A DNA stretch of 64,000 nt from a virus. The notes below the pieces were generated by a model. It did not search any database. It was not told where the DNA came from and saw nothing but the letters and a program-made list of their open reading frames with translations. Below, piece after piece: positions 7,227 through 15,180 of this stretch. The stretch is taken from positions 25,012 to 89,011 of IMG/VR virus record IMGVR_UViG_3300010397_000042, one strand, 5' to 3'. Numbering within the stretch: the first letter of the stretch is position 1; each line of letters opens with the position of its first letter. A program made the translations under genes and the position numbers.

Positions 7227-9532
7227 CAGCTACGGCAAACACCGCTCAAAATACATTCGAAATTCTACAACAATGTGTCCAATACCTCGGAGTGGCCATC
7301 CTTCCGCTTTGGGGTCTGGACAAGGAAGGCAACTGCCTCTGTCCAAAGGGGAAGCAGTGTAAGGAATCGCGTAACGCAGGGAAACATCCGTACTCCAAGC
7401 TCTGTCCGAACGGCGTAAAGAACGCCACTCGCGATCTGTCGATCATCCGTCAATGGGTTCGACAAGCGCCCAACTGCAACTGGGGCATTCGCTGCGGCGA
7501 GCCCATTCCCGATGGGGGCTTTCTAGGTGTGTTCGACTGGGATCCTCGTAATGGGTCTGAGGCGAGTCTTGCTGAGATCCGATCGCGCGGCGACATTCTT
7601 CCCGAGACAGTCACTCAGGTCAGTGGCGGTGGCGGCGGCCACCGCTTGTATCGGTTCCCGAAGTCCCCAGCGAGTCGATCCATCGCTCCTGGGTTGGACT
7701 TCCAGGGTGCGGGTAAGTACATCGTTATCAGCCCAAGTAAGCACTATACAGGCGGTGTTTATCTCTGGGAGCTCGGACAAGGTCCTGGTGAGATCAAGGT
7801 AGCCGATGCTCCCGAGTGGCTGATTACTGGCACTGAAGAGGCTCAGGCGCGTCCAGCAGGCGATGGTGGTACCGCTCGAGAGACGGTTTTAGGCGAGGCG
7901 TTCGCGCTCGCCGGTAGGGCAGGCGCCATCATGCCGACGGGCGAGATGTTCGTCGACTGCCCTCATAGCCATTTGCATTCCGATAGCCGAGGCCGAGGTC
8001 AGGACGCGTCGTGTGTGATTCTACCCCCAGCGGGCGGGTCCCGCTTCGGTGGCTTCAAGTGTCAGCATGGCCATTGCGCGAACCTGAAATGGCAAGACGT
8101 CATCAATAGCTTCACAAAGGAGATCCGTGAAGAGGCGTTCAAGAAGTATCCAAGGCTAGGTGCAGTTCCACCCCCTCCCGAAGGTGCACCGGATCAACCC
8201 GAAGAGGAGCTACCCGAAGACGAGCTCCGCGAGATCAAAGAGCGACTCGCCTTCAAGAACACAACCAAGGGATCGAAGATCATCCAGGACATCATCAACC
8301 TGGTGGTGATCCTGAAGTACGATCCCCGGTGGAAGGATGTTCTCAGGTTCGATGAGTTCTCGCAGGTTCTGAGGTTCACCAAAGAGCCCCCATGGCATCC
8401 CGACGACAAGAGCAAAGACCAGACGGACATCTGGACTGATGCCGACGTTACGCGTCTGGATCTCTGGCTTCGTCGAAACTGGGCCCTCGAGCTCCCGAAC
8501 CAGAAGATCCACGAGTGCGTCTACATCGTGGGCCGCGGAAACAGCATCAATCCTCTGAAGGACTACCTCAACGGTTTGGTCTGGGATGGCCAGCCCAGGA
8601 TCGATCGATGGCTCCCCACATACGCAGGCACCAAAGACACCGCCTACACCCAGAGTGCAGGGCGGAAATGGCTCATTTCGGCAGTGGCTCGAGCCTTGGA
8701 TCCCGGCTGTAAGGTCGACCAGCTGATCATTCTCGAGGGTCCCCAAGGGAAAGGAAAGAGTACTTTACTAAGGACTATTACAACCGGCTCTCCAACGACG
8801 GGAGATGGGCCACATGCCGAGTGGTTCAGCGATACGCCCATCCCGATCGGGGAGAAGGATTCTTATGTTGCTCTAAAGGGTAAGTGGATTATCGAGCTAC
8901 CCGAGCTCGCGAGCTTGAAGAAGGCTGACCTCGATCGCGCCAAGGCATTCTTCTCGGCACCGGTGGACTCGTACCGACCTCCCTACGGTCGGGAGAACGT
9001 GTCGGTCCCTCGTACCGCGGTGTTTGCAGGCACGGTCAACCTAGGTGAGTACCTGAATGACGTCACGGGAGCTAGGCGCTTCGTTCCCGTCTTGTGCGGT
9101 GCAATCGACATCGAAACTCTGGCTGCAGACCGAGATCAGATCTGGGCTGAGGCGGTGCACGTCTATAAGGACTGGGTAGCGCAGGGTCGAAAACAGAGTA
9201 GGTGCCTCTGGTGGCCATCGATGGAAGAGATCCCCATGTATGAGGAAGAGCAGCTACGCCGACAGGTGGCAGGCACTCAGCATCCTTGGACAGAAGCGAT
9301 CGCGCTCTGGTTGATGACCGAGAAGGCCCAGACGATGCTCGAGAAGAACGGTTACCTCACGCTTAGGGAGATCGGCATGCATGCGATCAATCTCAGCGAC
9401 AAGGAATGCGATCACAACACGCTGACAGGAATCGGCGGAGTCATGTCAAGGGAGATGAAATGGACGAAGTTGCAAGTACCGAAGGGCGGAGCGAAAGCGT
9501 GGGGCTACAAACCCCCCACCGCAGGCTCCTAG
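7223..9532 (+). CDS. Primase-polymerase / VapE-type helicase fusion, replication protein
   Basis: 769 residues. The N-terminal part (about 15-210) is a bifunctional primase/polymerase (Prim-Pol) domain: FDWDPRNG at 104-110 carries the two metal-binding aspartates and GGGGGHRLYRF the downstream His motif. A Cys/His-rich stretch follows near 245-290. The C-terminal half (about 400-720) matches virulence-associated protein E/D5-like helicases, with Walker A EGPQGKGKS at about 505-513 and acidic ELPEL near 560. It should synthesise primers and unwind DNA at the fork. Coupled to the upstream gene by ATGA. Confidence 0.88.
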   Translation: MTATANTAQNTFEILQQCVQYLGVAILPLWGLDKEGNCLCPKGKQCKESRNAGKHPYSKLCPNGVKNATRDLSIIRQWVRQAPNCNWGIRCGEPIPDGGFLGVFDWDPRNGSEASLAEIRSRGDILPETVTQVSGGGGGHRLYRFPKSPASRSIAPGLDFQGAGKYIVISPSKHYTGGVYLWELGQGPGEIKVADAPEWLITGTEEAQARPAGDGGTARETVLGEAFALAGRAGAIMPTGEMFVDCPHSHLHSDSRGRGQDASCVILPPAGGSRFGGFKCQHGHCANLKWQDVINSFTKEIREEAFKKYPRLGAVPPPPEGAPDQPEEELPEDELREIKERLAFKNTTKGSKIIQDIINLVVILKYDPRWKDVLRFDEFSQVLRFTKEPPWHPDDKSKDQTDIWTDADVTRLDLWLRRNWALELPNQKIHECVYIVGRGNSINPLKDYLNGLVWDGQPRIDRWLPTYAGTKDTAYTQSAGRKWLISAVARALDPGCKVDQLIILEGPQGKGKSTLLRTITTGSPTTGDGPHAEWFSDTPIPIGEKDSYVALKGKWIIELPELASLKKADLDRAKAFFSAPVDSYRPPYGRENVSVPRTAVFAGTVNLGEYLNDVTGARRFVPVLCGAIDIETLAADRDQIWAEAVHVYKDWVAQGRKQSRCLWWPSMEEIPMYEEEQLRRQVAGTQHPWTEAIALWLMTEKAQTMLEKNGYLTLREIGMHAINLSDKECDHNTLTGIGGVMSREMKWTKLQVPKGGAKAWGYKPPTAGS

Positions 9533-9717
9533 ACCTGCTAGCCGGCTGGGAACAGTATGTTGATTTTATTGGTAGCCCCAACGAAGCGAACGCCATCGCG
9601 GAGCTCTATCAGCAGGCAGGTCGAAAGGAGAACATGACGAGGACGGAGATCTACTTGATGCTCACTGGTCCGATCGTCGACATCCTTTGGACAGGTAAGA
9701 CTAATGGGGGCATCTAA
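9460..9717 (+). CDS. Small hypothetical protein
   Basis: 85 residues from ATG 9460, with AGGGAG at 9449-9454; the frame is open further upstream but only as shadow of the primase gene, which it overlaps by 73 bases. Helical C-terminus with TRTEIYLMLTGPIVDILW. No family recognised. Confidence 0.55.
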   Translation: MDEVASTEGRSESVGLQTPHRRLLDLLAGWEQYVDFIGSPNEANAIAELYQQAGRKENMTRTEIYLMLTGPIVDILWTGKTNGGI

Positions 9718-9847
9718 AGGTAGCAAACGAGAACGCCGAAACGAACTCGAAAAGAAAAAGGAAACGTGCTCCCGATGCCCTCCTCACGACAACGAAAACC
9801 GCGGAAGAAGACCCCGTACCGATCGCCACAAGAACCACCGATCCTAA
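9704..9847 (+). CDS. Small basic Cys/His protein, 47 residues
   Basis: ATG 9704 to TAA 9845-9847. Lys/Arg-rich N-terminus, then CSRCPPHDNEN and GRRPRTDRHKNHR. The Cys-x2-Cys-Pro-x-His followed by an RRPR.DRHK tail resembles short phage proteins often left unnamed; a zinc- or nucleic-acid-binding role is a guess. Overlaps both neighbours in other frames. Confidence 0.6.
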   Translation: MGASKGSKRERRNELEKKKETCSRCPPHDNENRGRRPRTDRHKNHRS

Positions 9848-9966
9848 CACCAGAGGAATGCGAGCGTCTCTTGCAGGAGGGTCTAGAGCTACGCAAAGCG
9901 CTGGAAGAGCGTCTAAACCGTATGACTCGACTCACTGCTGAGGACTGGCATTTCAGGTGTAAGTGA
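9766..9966 (+). CDS. Small hypothetical protein
   Basis: 66 residues from GTG 9766 with AAGGA 6 bases before it. Basic Pro-rich N-terminus, then a Glu/Leu helix (ECERLLQEGLELRKALEER). It overlaps the 47-residue gene by 82 bases; only the C-terminal half is clearly protein-like. Last plus-strand gene of this block; it runs head-on into minus-strand genes. Confidence 0.45.
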   Translation: MLPMPSSRQRKPRKKTPYRSPQEPPILTPEECERLLQEGLELRKALEERLNRMTRLTAEDWHFRCK

Positions 9967-10174
9967 TCGGTTCCTTACAGAGAGCGCAATGATCGTCGCG
10001 GTTCTGTTCGCATGGGACCGCTTCCTTGTCGGTCTCGCATGCTCGGTTCCAAAGTGACTCTGGTATGTGCTCGTCTTGCCAGCAGAAGGCTAATAAGCGC
10101 ATACAATCGAGGCACCCAACGCCAAGCGTCTGGTCGCATACTTCAGTGATCAGACGTTCGTGTTTACAGCTCAT
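9953..10174 (-). CDS. Small Cys-rich (zinc-binding) protein
   Basis: 73 residues with nine Cys arranged as pairs (MSCKHE, GCLDC, CALCKE) and scattered His, as in zinc-ribbon phage proteins. Distal end of the minus-strand block; its stop overlaps the last plus-strand gene by 14 bases. Confidence 0.6.
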   Translation of the reverse strand: MSCKHERLITEVCDQTLGVGCLDCMRLLAFCWQDEHIPESLWNRACETDKEAVPCEQNRDDHCALCKEPITYT

Positions 10175-10458
10175 GGTGGAAACTCAACTCCTACGCAAAA
10201 AGCGCAAGCATCCTCGGTGGGGCAGTACCAGAAATCGCCTAGTTTGCGATTGCAGAGCCTGCACGTGAACTTCAGCTCGCAATAAGGGGCGATGCTAGCG
10301 GATGCCTCAAGGGCATCTAACGCGTCTACTTCTTCCTGGTCTGTTTCCGAGTCGATCTGTTCCTCTGCGATAGCTTCCCCCTCACGTTTCACGAGAGCAC
10401 GGGCGCTCTTGATTCGCGGTTCCGTGTCAAAACTTCGTTTGCTGCCGTAAGGTCTCAC
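10171..10458 (-). CDS. Small protein with C-terminal zinc ribbon
   Basis: 95 residues. Basic N-terminus, acidic middle, then CRLCNRKLGDFWYC and CAFCVGVEF, a four-cysteine zinc ribbon. Coupled by ATGA to the gene below. Function unknown. Confidence 0.65.
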   Translation of the reverse strand: MRPYGSKRSFDTEPRIKSARALVKREGEAIAEEQIDSETDQEEVDALDALEASASIAPYCELKFTCRLCNRKLGDFWYCPTEDACAFCVGVEFPP

Positions 10459-10471
10459 GAGAGCTACGCCT

Positions 10472-10681
10472 TTATTCTCCGTGGGTCGAATCGAGCGGCC
10501 GTTGCCACCAACTCGCTTCGCAGTTCCGACACGTGCGGGCCATCAGGTCGAGATCTGATCGGTAGATGTACCTCACGCTATCTCCACCGCACTTCGGACA
10601 GGTGCACTCCTTTACGAAGGGTGGGTACTTGGGAGGAGGTTGGTCTGCTGGCTTTGCGTTCTGTCTAAAAGGATTCCACAT
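10472..10681 (-). CDS. Small zinc-ribbon protein
   Basis: 69 residues; CTCPKCGG ... RTCRNCEASWW is a typical CxxC...CxxC ribbon. Its ribosome site lies in a leader sequence (GGAGGataagggcGCAGCT) that closely resembles the leader of the gene upstream. Confidence 0.7.
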   Translation of the reverse strand: MWNPFRQNAKPADQPPPKYPPFVKECTCPKCGGDSVRYIYRSDLDLMARTCRNCEASWWQRPLDSTHGE

Positions 10682-10691
10682 AGCTGCGCCC

Positions 10692-10910
10692 TTATCCTCC
10701 GTCGCTCAGTGCTCTGATGGCACACTCGACATCGCAGACGGATCGGATCAACTCACGAGTCGCCAAGTCGAGATCGATGTCCTCGTATGTTCGCTGAGAT
10801 TCAGCGTGCACGAGCGAGTGCGCACCGCGGAGCAGTGTGCAAGCCTGCTTTGCCAGTTCAACGGCCGCATCGATATTCGTCTTCGCGTTCTTCTCGATAC
10901 TGTTCAACAT
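10692..10910 (-). CDS. Small helical hypothetical protein
   Basis: 72 residues from ATG at 10910 (forward 10908-10910), with AGGAGG 7-12 bases before it. The longer frame starting at 11075 is rejected as shadow of the next gene. Alanine-rich helical sequence (EKNAKTNIDAAVELAKQA). No family recognised. Confidence 0.6.
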   Translation of the reverse strand: MLNSIEKNAKTNIDAAVELAKQACTLLRGAHSLVHAESQRTYEDIDLDLATRELIRSVCDVECAIRALSDGG

Positions 10911-10921
10911 AGCTGCGCCTC

Positions 10922-11098
10922 CTAACTCCGTCGCTCCTGGTAACCCAACCGCCCGTCTTCCACACCAGCCTCGTAAGCCTCGCGAAGCTTGGCCTCGACG
11001 TGCTGGCGGTACTTCTCGATACGGGAGGGCCACTGACACCCGCTCGGTACTCCGGGGTGACATCCGACGAGCCATCTTGATTCTAATCTGAAGTCCAT
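10922..11098 (-). CDS. Small hypothetical protein, 58 residues
   Basis: Reads from ATG at 11098 to TAG at 10922-10924 with AGAAGGA ahead of the start. N-terminal RWLVGCHPGVPSGCQWPSR, then a helix ending EAYEAGVEDGRLGYQ, a pattern frequent in small phage proteins. No family recognised. Confidence 0.6.
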   Translation of the reverse strand: MDFRLESRWLVGCHPGVPSGCQWPSRIEKYRQHVEAKLREAYEAGVEDGRLGYQERRS

Positions 11099-11123
11099 GA
11101 TCTTCCTTCTCTCAGCTACGCTC

Positions 11124-11333
11124 CTAACATCCGTGACTTTTCACCCAACGAACGATCGCGGCATTCGAGACGGTCCACCATCGCCGCTTCTTTTCCGGAT
11201 CGAAGAATTCGGTCACAAGACGAACCACTCCCGTCTTGGTTGAGCAGCAGTACAGAGGCGCTCCCAAGGTCTTGGGGTAATGCTTTTGCTCGCACTTCTT
11301 ACACTGGACTTCCAACATCCTGACTTCCCTCAT
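11124..11333 (-). CDS. Small Cys-rich protein
   Basis: 69 residues. CKKCEQKHYP and YCCSTK suggest a metal-binding ribbon followed by a basic tail ending KSHGC. Just upstream of its start is the short hairpin ACGGAG-CTCCGT followed by TAGGTG as ribosome site. Confidence 0.6.
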   Translation of the reverse strand: MREVRMLEVQCKKCEQKHYPKTLGAPLYCCSTKTGVVRLVTEFFDPEKKRRWWTVSNAAIVRWVKSHGC

Positions 11334-11360
11334 CGCACCTACGGAGTGGCGCTCCGTGGG

Positions 11361-11627
11361 TTATCGACAACCCTGACAACCCCGCGGTGTTGTGCACTCG
11401 GATGACGGATGTGTAAAATCGAGTGGTTTTGGTGTGACTGCGTCTCTACGGCGATCCAGTGCTTCATGAAATGCGGCGTTCTTCGCTGCCTCGATCAGAA
11501 GCGCTAGCGCTGATTCGCAAGCCGTTTTCAGGTAGACCTGAGAACATCGTTCGGCTTGTCCTGCCATTTTAGAGATGGTGTCGGACAGTTCGAGAATCTC
11601 GTCGGTTGTTATTTTTTGTTGTTTCAT
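11361..11627 (-). CDS. Small hypothetical protein
   Basis: 88 residues if started at the ATG reading MKQQKITTDE (11627); eight more residues are possible from 11651. Helical alanine-rich middle, Cys-rich tail (CTTPRGCQGCR). No family recognised. Confidence 0.55.
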   Translation of the reverse strand: MKQQKITTDEILELSDTISKMAGQAERCSQVYLKTACESALALLIEAAKNAAFHEALDRRRDAVTPKPLDFTHPSSECTTPRGCQGCR

Positions 11628-11629
11628 GT

Positions 11630-11857
11630 TCAAATCCAGATCGCAAACCACTTACAGCTGATTACTAGGTAGACTCGAGATAGCTCGCCCCATTCAACGT
11701 AACCCCAGCTGATAGGACCCAGGCTTCCGCAGGAGCCTCGAAGGACGCAGCAATCTACCGGTACGTAAACGAACGGCTTTCCCTTCTCGTAGTCGAGATC
11801 GGTGTGGACCTGCCGGTAGGGAGGTCCCGCGATCGATGTTCCGCGACTACCGCTCAT
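11630..11857 (-). CDS. Small hypothetical protein
   Basis: 75 residues from ATG at 11857, overlapping the upstream stop region. Contains CCVLRGSCG and ends in a hydrophobic aromatic stretch (YLVISCKWFAIWI). The longer frame to 12052 is the antisense-like shadow of the neighbouring gene. No family recognised. Confidence 0.5.
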   Translation of the reverse strand: MSGSRGTSIAGPPYRQVHTDLDYEKGKPFVYVPVDCCVLRGSCGSLGPISWGYVEWGELSRVYLVISCKWFAIWI

Positions 11858-12074
11858 GACCGCGTGCTCCGAGCAGATATCGAATTTCCTCGGATCGGGC
11901 TTTCTTGCCAGCCTCGTAGGCTCGCGCGAGCATGCGGAGGATGGTTTCATGCTCGAAAAGCCGGGTAGGGTGAAGGTGAACTCCGGGAGAACAACCGTGA
12001 TATCCAAGTCCGGGACCCCGAAATTCGTACTCTGTACCGATCGCGGTTTCATGTTCTTTTGCTGAATACGTCAT
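11847..12074 (-). CDS. Small hypothetical protein
   Basis: 75 residues from ATG at 12074, which overlaps the stop of the upstream gene (ATGA). Ends with MLARAYEAGKKARSEEIR, an EAYEAG-type helix also present in the 10922-11098 product. No family recognised. Confidence 0.6.
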   Translation of the reverse strand: MTYSAKEHETAIGTEYEFRGPGLGYHGCSPGVHLHPTRLFEHETILRMLARAYEAGKKARSEEIRYLLGARGHER

Positions 12075-12268
12075 AGATAGCTCTTGAGCCAACCCACGGT
12101 GTTTTTCCAACGATACATCTCAGTCATGTCTTCGTGATTGTCGTCTTCCTCAAACAACTTCTTCGAATCGCGATAATACTTAGAAGCATCCGCGATTAGT
12201 AATTTGAGAAACGCCTGCTCTGCAGGTATCGCCTTGTAGCGAATTGCGCGTCGGGACTCATTTTTCAT
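12071..12268 (-). CDS. Small helical hypothetical protein
   Basis: 65 residues, strongly charged helices (MKNESRRAIRYKAIPAEQAF, then an acidic stretch and WKNTVGWLKSYL). No family recognised. Confidence 0.6.
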   Translation of the reverse strand: MKNESRRAIRYKAIPAEQAFLKLLIADASKYYRDSKKLFEEDDNHEDMTEMYRWKNTVGWLKSYL

Positions 12269-12312
12269 GCTGCTTCACCCATGGGACTAGATGTCGTGTT
12301 TTTGGAGCATGG

Positions 12313-12687
12313 TCATCCGCGCCACCCAGGTCTAATCGTGATCGAAACGTGGTTTGGTGCATAATTGTTGAGCAGTTTGAACATGTCGTTTCGGCCAACC
12401 GGATTCATCGTGTGAAGGATGATCTCCTCTGGCCACACATCGTTTTCGACCATCCAAAGCGCGACGTCGTAACCGGTAGGCTCTTTCAGCATCGGTCGAA
12501 TGTCTTCGTATCCGTAGAGGTCAACATGGTCGAATAGGGCTTGATCGTAATGCTCCTCGGCTAGGTCGTGATCGAGTGAGATCGCTTCCACGTCGCCGAT
12601 TCTGAGTTGCTCGATCGCGCCAGCAGCGGTGTAAACACGCTCCCAACCGAACGGAGCCGGTCGGACATCATCCAAGTAGACTTTCAT
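12313..12687 (-). CDS. Cyclic-phosphate-processing receiver-like (cREC) domain protein
   Basis: 124 residues. It begins MKVYLDDVRPAPFGWERVYT and continues with ISLDHDL, GYDVALWM and ILHTMNPVGRNDM, which match the cREC receiver-like domain, a response-regulator fold predicted to act on or bind cyclic phosphates. LDD and DHDL supply the acidic pocket. Role in the phage is unknown; with the Acb2-like and SLOG proteins further right it may bear on nucleotide signalling. ATG overlaps the stop of the gene upstream. Confidence 0.75.
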   Translation of the reverse strand: MKVYLDDVRPAPFGWERVYTAAGAIEQLRIGDVEAISLDHDLAEEHYDQALFDHVDLYGYEDIRPMLKEPTGYDVALWMVENDVWPEEIILHTMNPVGRNDMFKLLNNYAPNHVSITIRPGWRG

Positions 12688-12893
12688 GATTCGAGGGGCA
12701 CCAAGCGAGAATAGGCGCCGAGAATTATTGGGTCGTGCTCACCGCCATTTTTGGCGTCGTACTTCAGGTGATCGTCACCCTCGCAGTGTACAAATCCTTT
12801 GGACACCTTGGCGATCGTGACGATCGAAGCCGTCTCGATGCCGGCGATCGAGAACAACTTCACAACCTTCTGACCCTTCTTGAACTTCTTCAT
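12684..12893 (-). CDS. Small hypothetical protein
   Basis: 69 residues from ATG at 12893 (MKKFKKGQKVVKL), preceded by GGGGAGAAGG and overlapping the glycosyltransferase stop. Beta-rich, possibly SH3/KOW-like, but no family is certain. Confidence 0.6.
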   Translation of the reverse strand: MKKFKKGQKVVKLFSIAGIETASIVTIAKVSKGFVHCEGDDHLKYDAKNGGEHDPIILGAYSRLVPLES

Positions 12894-13987
12894 GCTGCCC
12901 AACCTTCTCCCCATAGGGTTTCAATCTGACCAAACCACTCCGCGTACATCGGTCTAACCGCATCTAGGCTGAAGTTCCGATTTGCGTAATCGGCAATTCG
13001 TTGCCTATCCAAGCCCATCGCCTCAATCACGGCTTGGCATCCTTGTTGTAGGGTCCGGAAGCGACGTCCAACCTGATGATTGATCGTTTCCGTAAACGCA
13101 CCCCAATCGCTGGCGACCACGGGGCAACCCGCCATCATCGCTTCGATGGCGACACCGCCGAATGGCTCGACATACAAGGTCGGCATGAGAACGCACGCGG
13201 CATTGCGTAGGAGCTGAGCTCGCTCGTGCTTGCTCGTAATCTCCCCCAGGTAGCGCACGTTGCCCTCAATGGTGCAACCGTCGCCCTGGATCGGTCCAAG
13301 GGCCTTCTGAGAGCCCCCAGGCCCGGCAATGAGTAGTTTCATTCCCAAGCGGGCAGCGATCTGACCTGCGATGTGAGGTCCCTTCCGAACGGTTACCCTG
13401 CCCAGGTAGAGTAGGTAGGAGTCAGGGTTATCGTTGACCGGTAGGAAATCTGCAGGGTCGAAGTAGTTGGGAATCACCTGATCGTAGGCACGACCGTTTC
13501 GCCACTTGTTCAGACCGTAGACGTGGTGCATCCACGAATAGCTCTCAAAGGCGCATGCGTTGGTGTAGATCCCCTCGTAACCGACACCCCACTCGACGGG
13601 ATAGAGCAACGGAACGGCATCCGAGATCGGTTTCTGCGCGTTACCCCCAATAATAAGGAGGAGATCACGAGTCTGAGCTCGTGCTTGCAACGCCGGGATC
13701 GCGCGAGACGCGAACAGCTGCCAGTAAGACATGTTCGAATCCCATACGAGCGGTGTCGAAACGGTGTTGAATCCGGGACCGAAGTGGAAGGTTCGTTCGC
13801 CTTCCGAGATGCACTCCACATGCTCCGCGTAACCCGAGGTACCGGAAACGTCAGCGCCCGCATAAAGGATAATGGGATAGGAGTTACCCATCATCTTGCA
13901 GAATTTCGCCACTTTCTGGGTGTATGCGCAGCTTAGGAAGCTTTCTGCAACCTGGGTATGCGGGAGAGCCAATAAGTGAAGTTTCAT
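12890..13987 (-). CDS. Glycosyltransferase family 4-like protein
   Basis: 365 residues with a GT-B outline. The C-terminal half carries LLYLGRVTVRKGPHIAGQ, KLLIAGPGG, VRYLGEIT and VEPFGGVAIEAMMAGCPVVASDWGAF, the nucleotide-sugar-binding E-x7-E region of GT4 enzymes. It may modify phage DNA bases, virion proteins or the host surface; the sequence does not say which. The start codon lies 6 bases after the -10 of its own promoter, so the mRNA should be leaderless. Confidence 0.82.
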   Translation of the reverse strand: MKLHLLALPHTQVAESFLSCAYTQKVAKFCKMMGNSYPIILYAGADVSGTSGYAEHVECISEGERTFHFGPGFNTVSTPLVWDSNMSYWQLFASRAIPALQARAQTRDLLLIIGGNAQKPISDAVPLLYPVEWGVGYEGIYTNACAFESYSWMHHVYGLNKWRNGRAYDQVIPNYFDPADFLPVNDNPDSYLLYLGRVTVRKGPHIAGQIAARLGMKLLIAGPGGSQKALGPIQGDGCTIEGNVRYLGEITSKHERAQLLRNAACVLMPTLYVEPFGGVAIEAMMAGCPVVASDWGAFTETINHQVGRRFRTLQQGCQAVIEAMGLDRQRIADYANRNFSLDAVRPMYAEWFGQIETLWGEGWAA

Positions 13988-13992
13988 GACGT

Positions 13993-14021
13993 ACTATAGC
14001 ACGTTATTCAGAGTGTGTCAA
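13993..14021 (-). promoter_or_regulatory. Leaderless-type promoter with operator core
   Basis: Read leftward: TTGACA (14021-14016), spacer of 17 beginning CACTCTGAA, extended -10 TGCTATAGT (-10 at 13998-13993). ATG follows after 5 bases. The -35 contains the TGA stop of the gene upstream. Confidence 0.8.
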
Positions 14022-14194
14022 GCCGCGGCACGAAGTTTTGAGATTTCGTTCAGTTGCTTGTGGGCTAGGTCGCGGTAACGGCGCGATGCCGTTCCGTTGT
14101 TCTTGCCTTGATGGTAGGAGTGTTTTGATCCGCTGTACCAAAGGTGCAGTCGGATCGCTTCGCGGTATTGTTCGATGTAGTATGTTTCGGTCAT
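14018..14194 (-). CDS. Small hypothetical protein, 58 residues
   Basis: ATG at 14194 overlaps the stop of the 153-residue gene; the frame ends at TGA 14018-14020 inside the -35 box of the next promoter. Starts MTETYYIEQYREAIRLHLWY; aromatic and basic. No family recognised. Confidence 0.65.
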   Translation of the reverse strand: MTETYYIEQYREAIRLHLWYSGSKHSYHQGKNNGTASRRYRDLAHKQLNEISKLRAAA

Positions 14195-14652
14195 TGTTCT
14201 AATAGGTACTGTAATGCGAGTCTTATCGGTTCGGGCATGTCTGGAAACTGTTCGCTGTTTACGAGCTGTAAGATCTGACGGTCCGGGATGGTTTGCTTGA
14301 TGCGTTTCAGGGTAGATGCGTTTGCTTTCGCGGCGTGCTCAGGCTTGCCGCCGTCTCTGAGCTCGCGTTGTATGGCCTCCCCTAGGATGAGTAGGGGGCG
14401 CACGTTCTTAGCGAGCGGTCTAGGCACGTCTGGGTTGTCCAGAGGGTTGTCTAGACCTTCAGTGTTACAGAATATTTCGAGTTTTTCGAGAGCATCATCG
14501 GGAAAGGATGCATGTCCGCGAATGGCCTTGGTGAATCCGGAAGTAGGAACGTTCGTCTCAGTCATCATGTCTAGGATCTCAGCTAATCCCTTAGCGGATC
14601 CAGCTGCACGGATAACCGGTAACCACGCGGGATGAACCCCAAGCTTTCTCAT
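14191..14652 (-). CDS. Hypothetical protein
   Basis: 153 residues, mostly helical, with repeated Pro-bounded helices and an Arg/Lys-rich C-terminal half. No catalytic motif seen. ATG overlaps the stop of the 17-residue micropeptide gene. Confidence 0.7.
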   Translation of the reverse strand: MRKLGVHPAWLPVIRAAGSAKGLAEILDMMTETNVPTSGFTKAIRGHASFPDDALEKLEIFCNTEGLDNPLDNPDVPRPLAKNVRPLLILGEAIQRELRDGGKPEHAAKANASTLKRIKQTIPDRQILQLVNSEQFPDMPEPIRLALQYLLEQ

Positions 14653-14702
14653 TTGGATCGGAGTATAGCAATCGCGATGCCGATCAGCAAAGCGAGGGTC
14701 AT
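14649..14702 (-). CDS. Membrane micropeptide, 17 residues
   Basis: Product MTLALLIGIAIAILRSK, a single hydrophobic helix with a basic end. AAAGGAGA lies 8 bases before ATG 14702, and both ends overlap neighbours by ATGA, as for real genes here. One of three such micropeptides in the window. Confidence 0.65.
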   Translation of the reverse strand: MTLALLIGIAIAILRSK

Positions 14703-14896
14703 AGCAGCGTCTCCTTTGGTTGTTTCCGTCCCCCTCCGTACACCCAAGTGAACGACCAGAAACGGGTTGGGGTTTCGATGGCGATCGAGCGTGTATCGAG
14801 CAATCCTGCTTCGCCTGGCCAGTAGGATAGGAACGTACTACCTAGGCCGATCCAATAGTATGGTGATCCATGTTTCTCTCCTCGTCCCCAGTTCAT
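14699..14896 (-). CDS. Small Trp/Tyr-rich hypothetical protein
   Basis: 65 residues with many aromatic and Gly residues (YYWIGLGSTFLSYWPG; FWSFTWVYGGGRK). Possibly membrane-associated. Coupled at both ends. No family recognised. Confidence 0.6.
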   Translation of the reverse strand: MNWGRGEKHGSPYYWIGLGSTFLSYWPGEAGLLDTRSIAIETPTRFWSFTWVYGGGRKQPKETLL

Positions 14897-15180
14897 GCGA
14901 TGGGCCTCCCTTCATCGTCGAACAACTCAGGGATCGGGAGCATGTCGACTAACTCACCTAATACCGTTTCGATTATTTCTCGGGCGCCTAAGGGCGGGTT
15001 ATGGTGCCACTGGATCGACTCGACCAGACGTCGCCTAGCCTGTTCCGGGTTGAGTCCGTCGAGTAGCGTTCCCTTCCCGTCAACCGAGGCGAGAGTGTAG
15101 TAACAACCCCCTAGTTGATCGTTGGCTTCTACCTCAGCGGTGCCCCACGCGTTGATGGTAACTCGGATACTAAATGCCAT
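14893..15180 (-). CDS. Hypothetical protein
   Basis: 95 residues; beta-rich N-terminus (FSIRVTINAWGTAEVEAN), helical C-terminus ending in an acidic loop. No family recognised. Confidence 0.65.
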   Translation of the reverse strand: MAFSIRVTINAWGTAEVEANDQLGGCYYTLASVDGKGTLLDGLNPEQARRRLVESIQWHHNPPLGAREIIETVLGELVDMLPIPELFDDEGRPIA

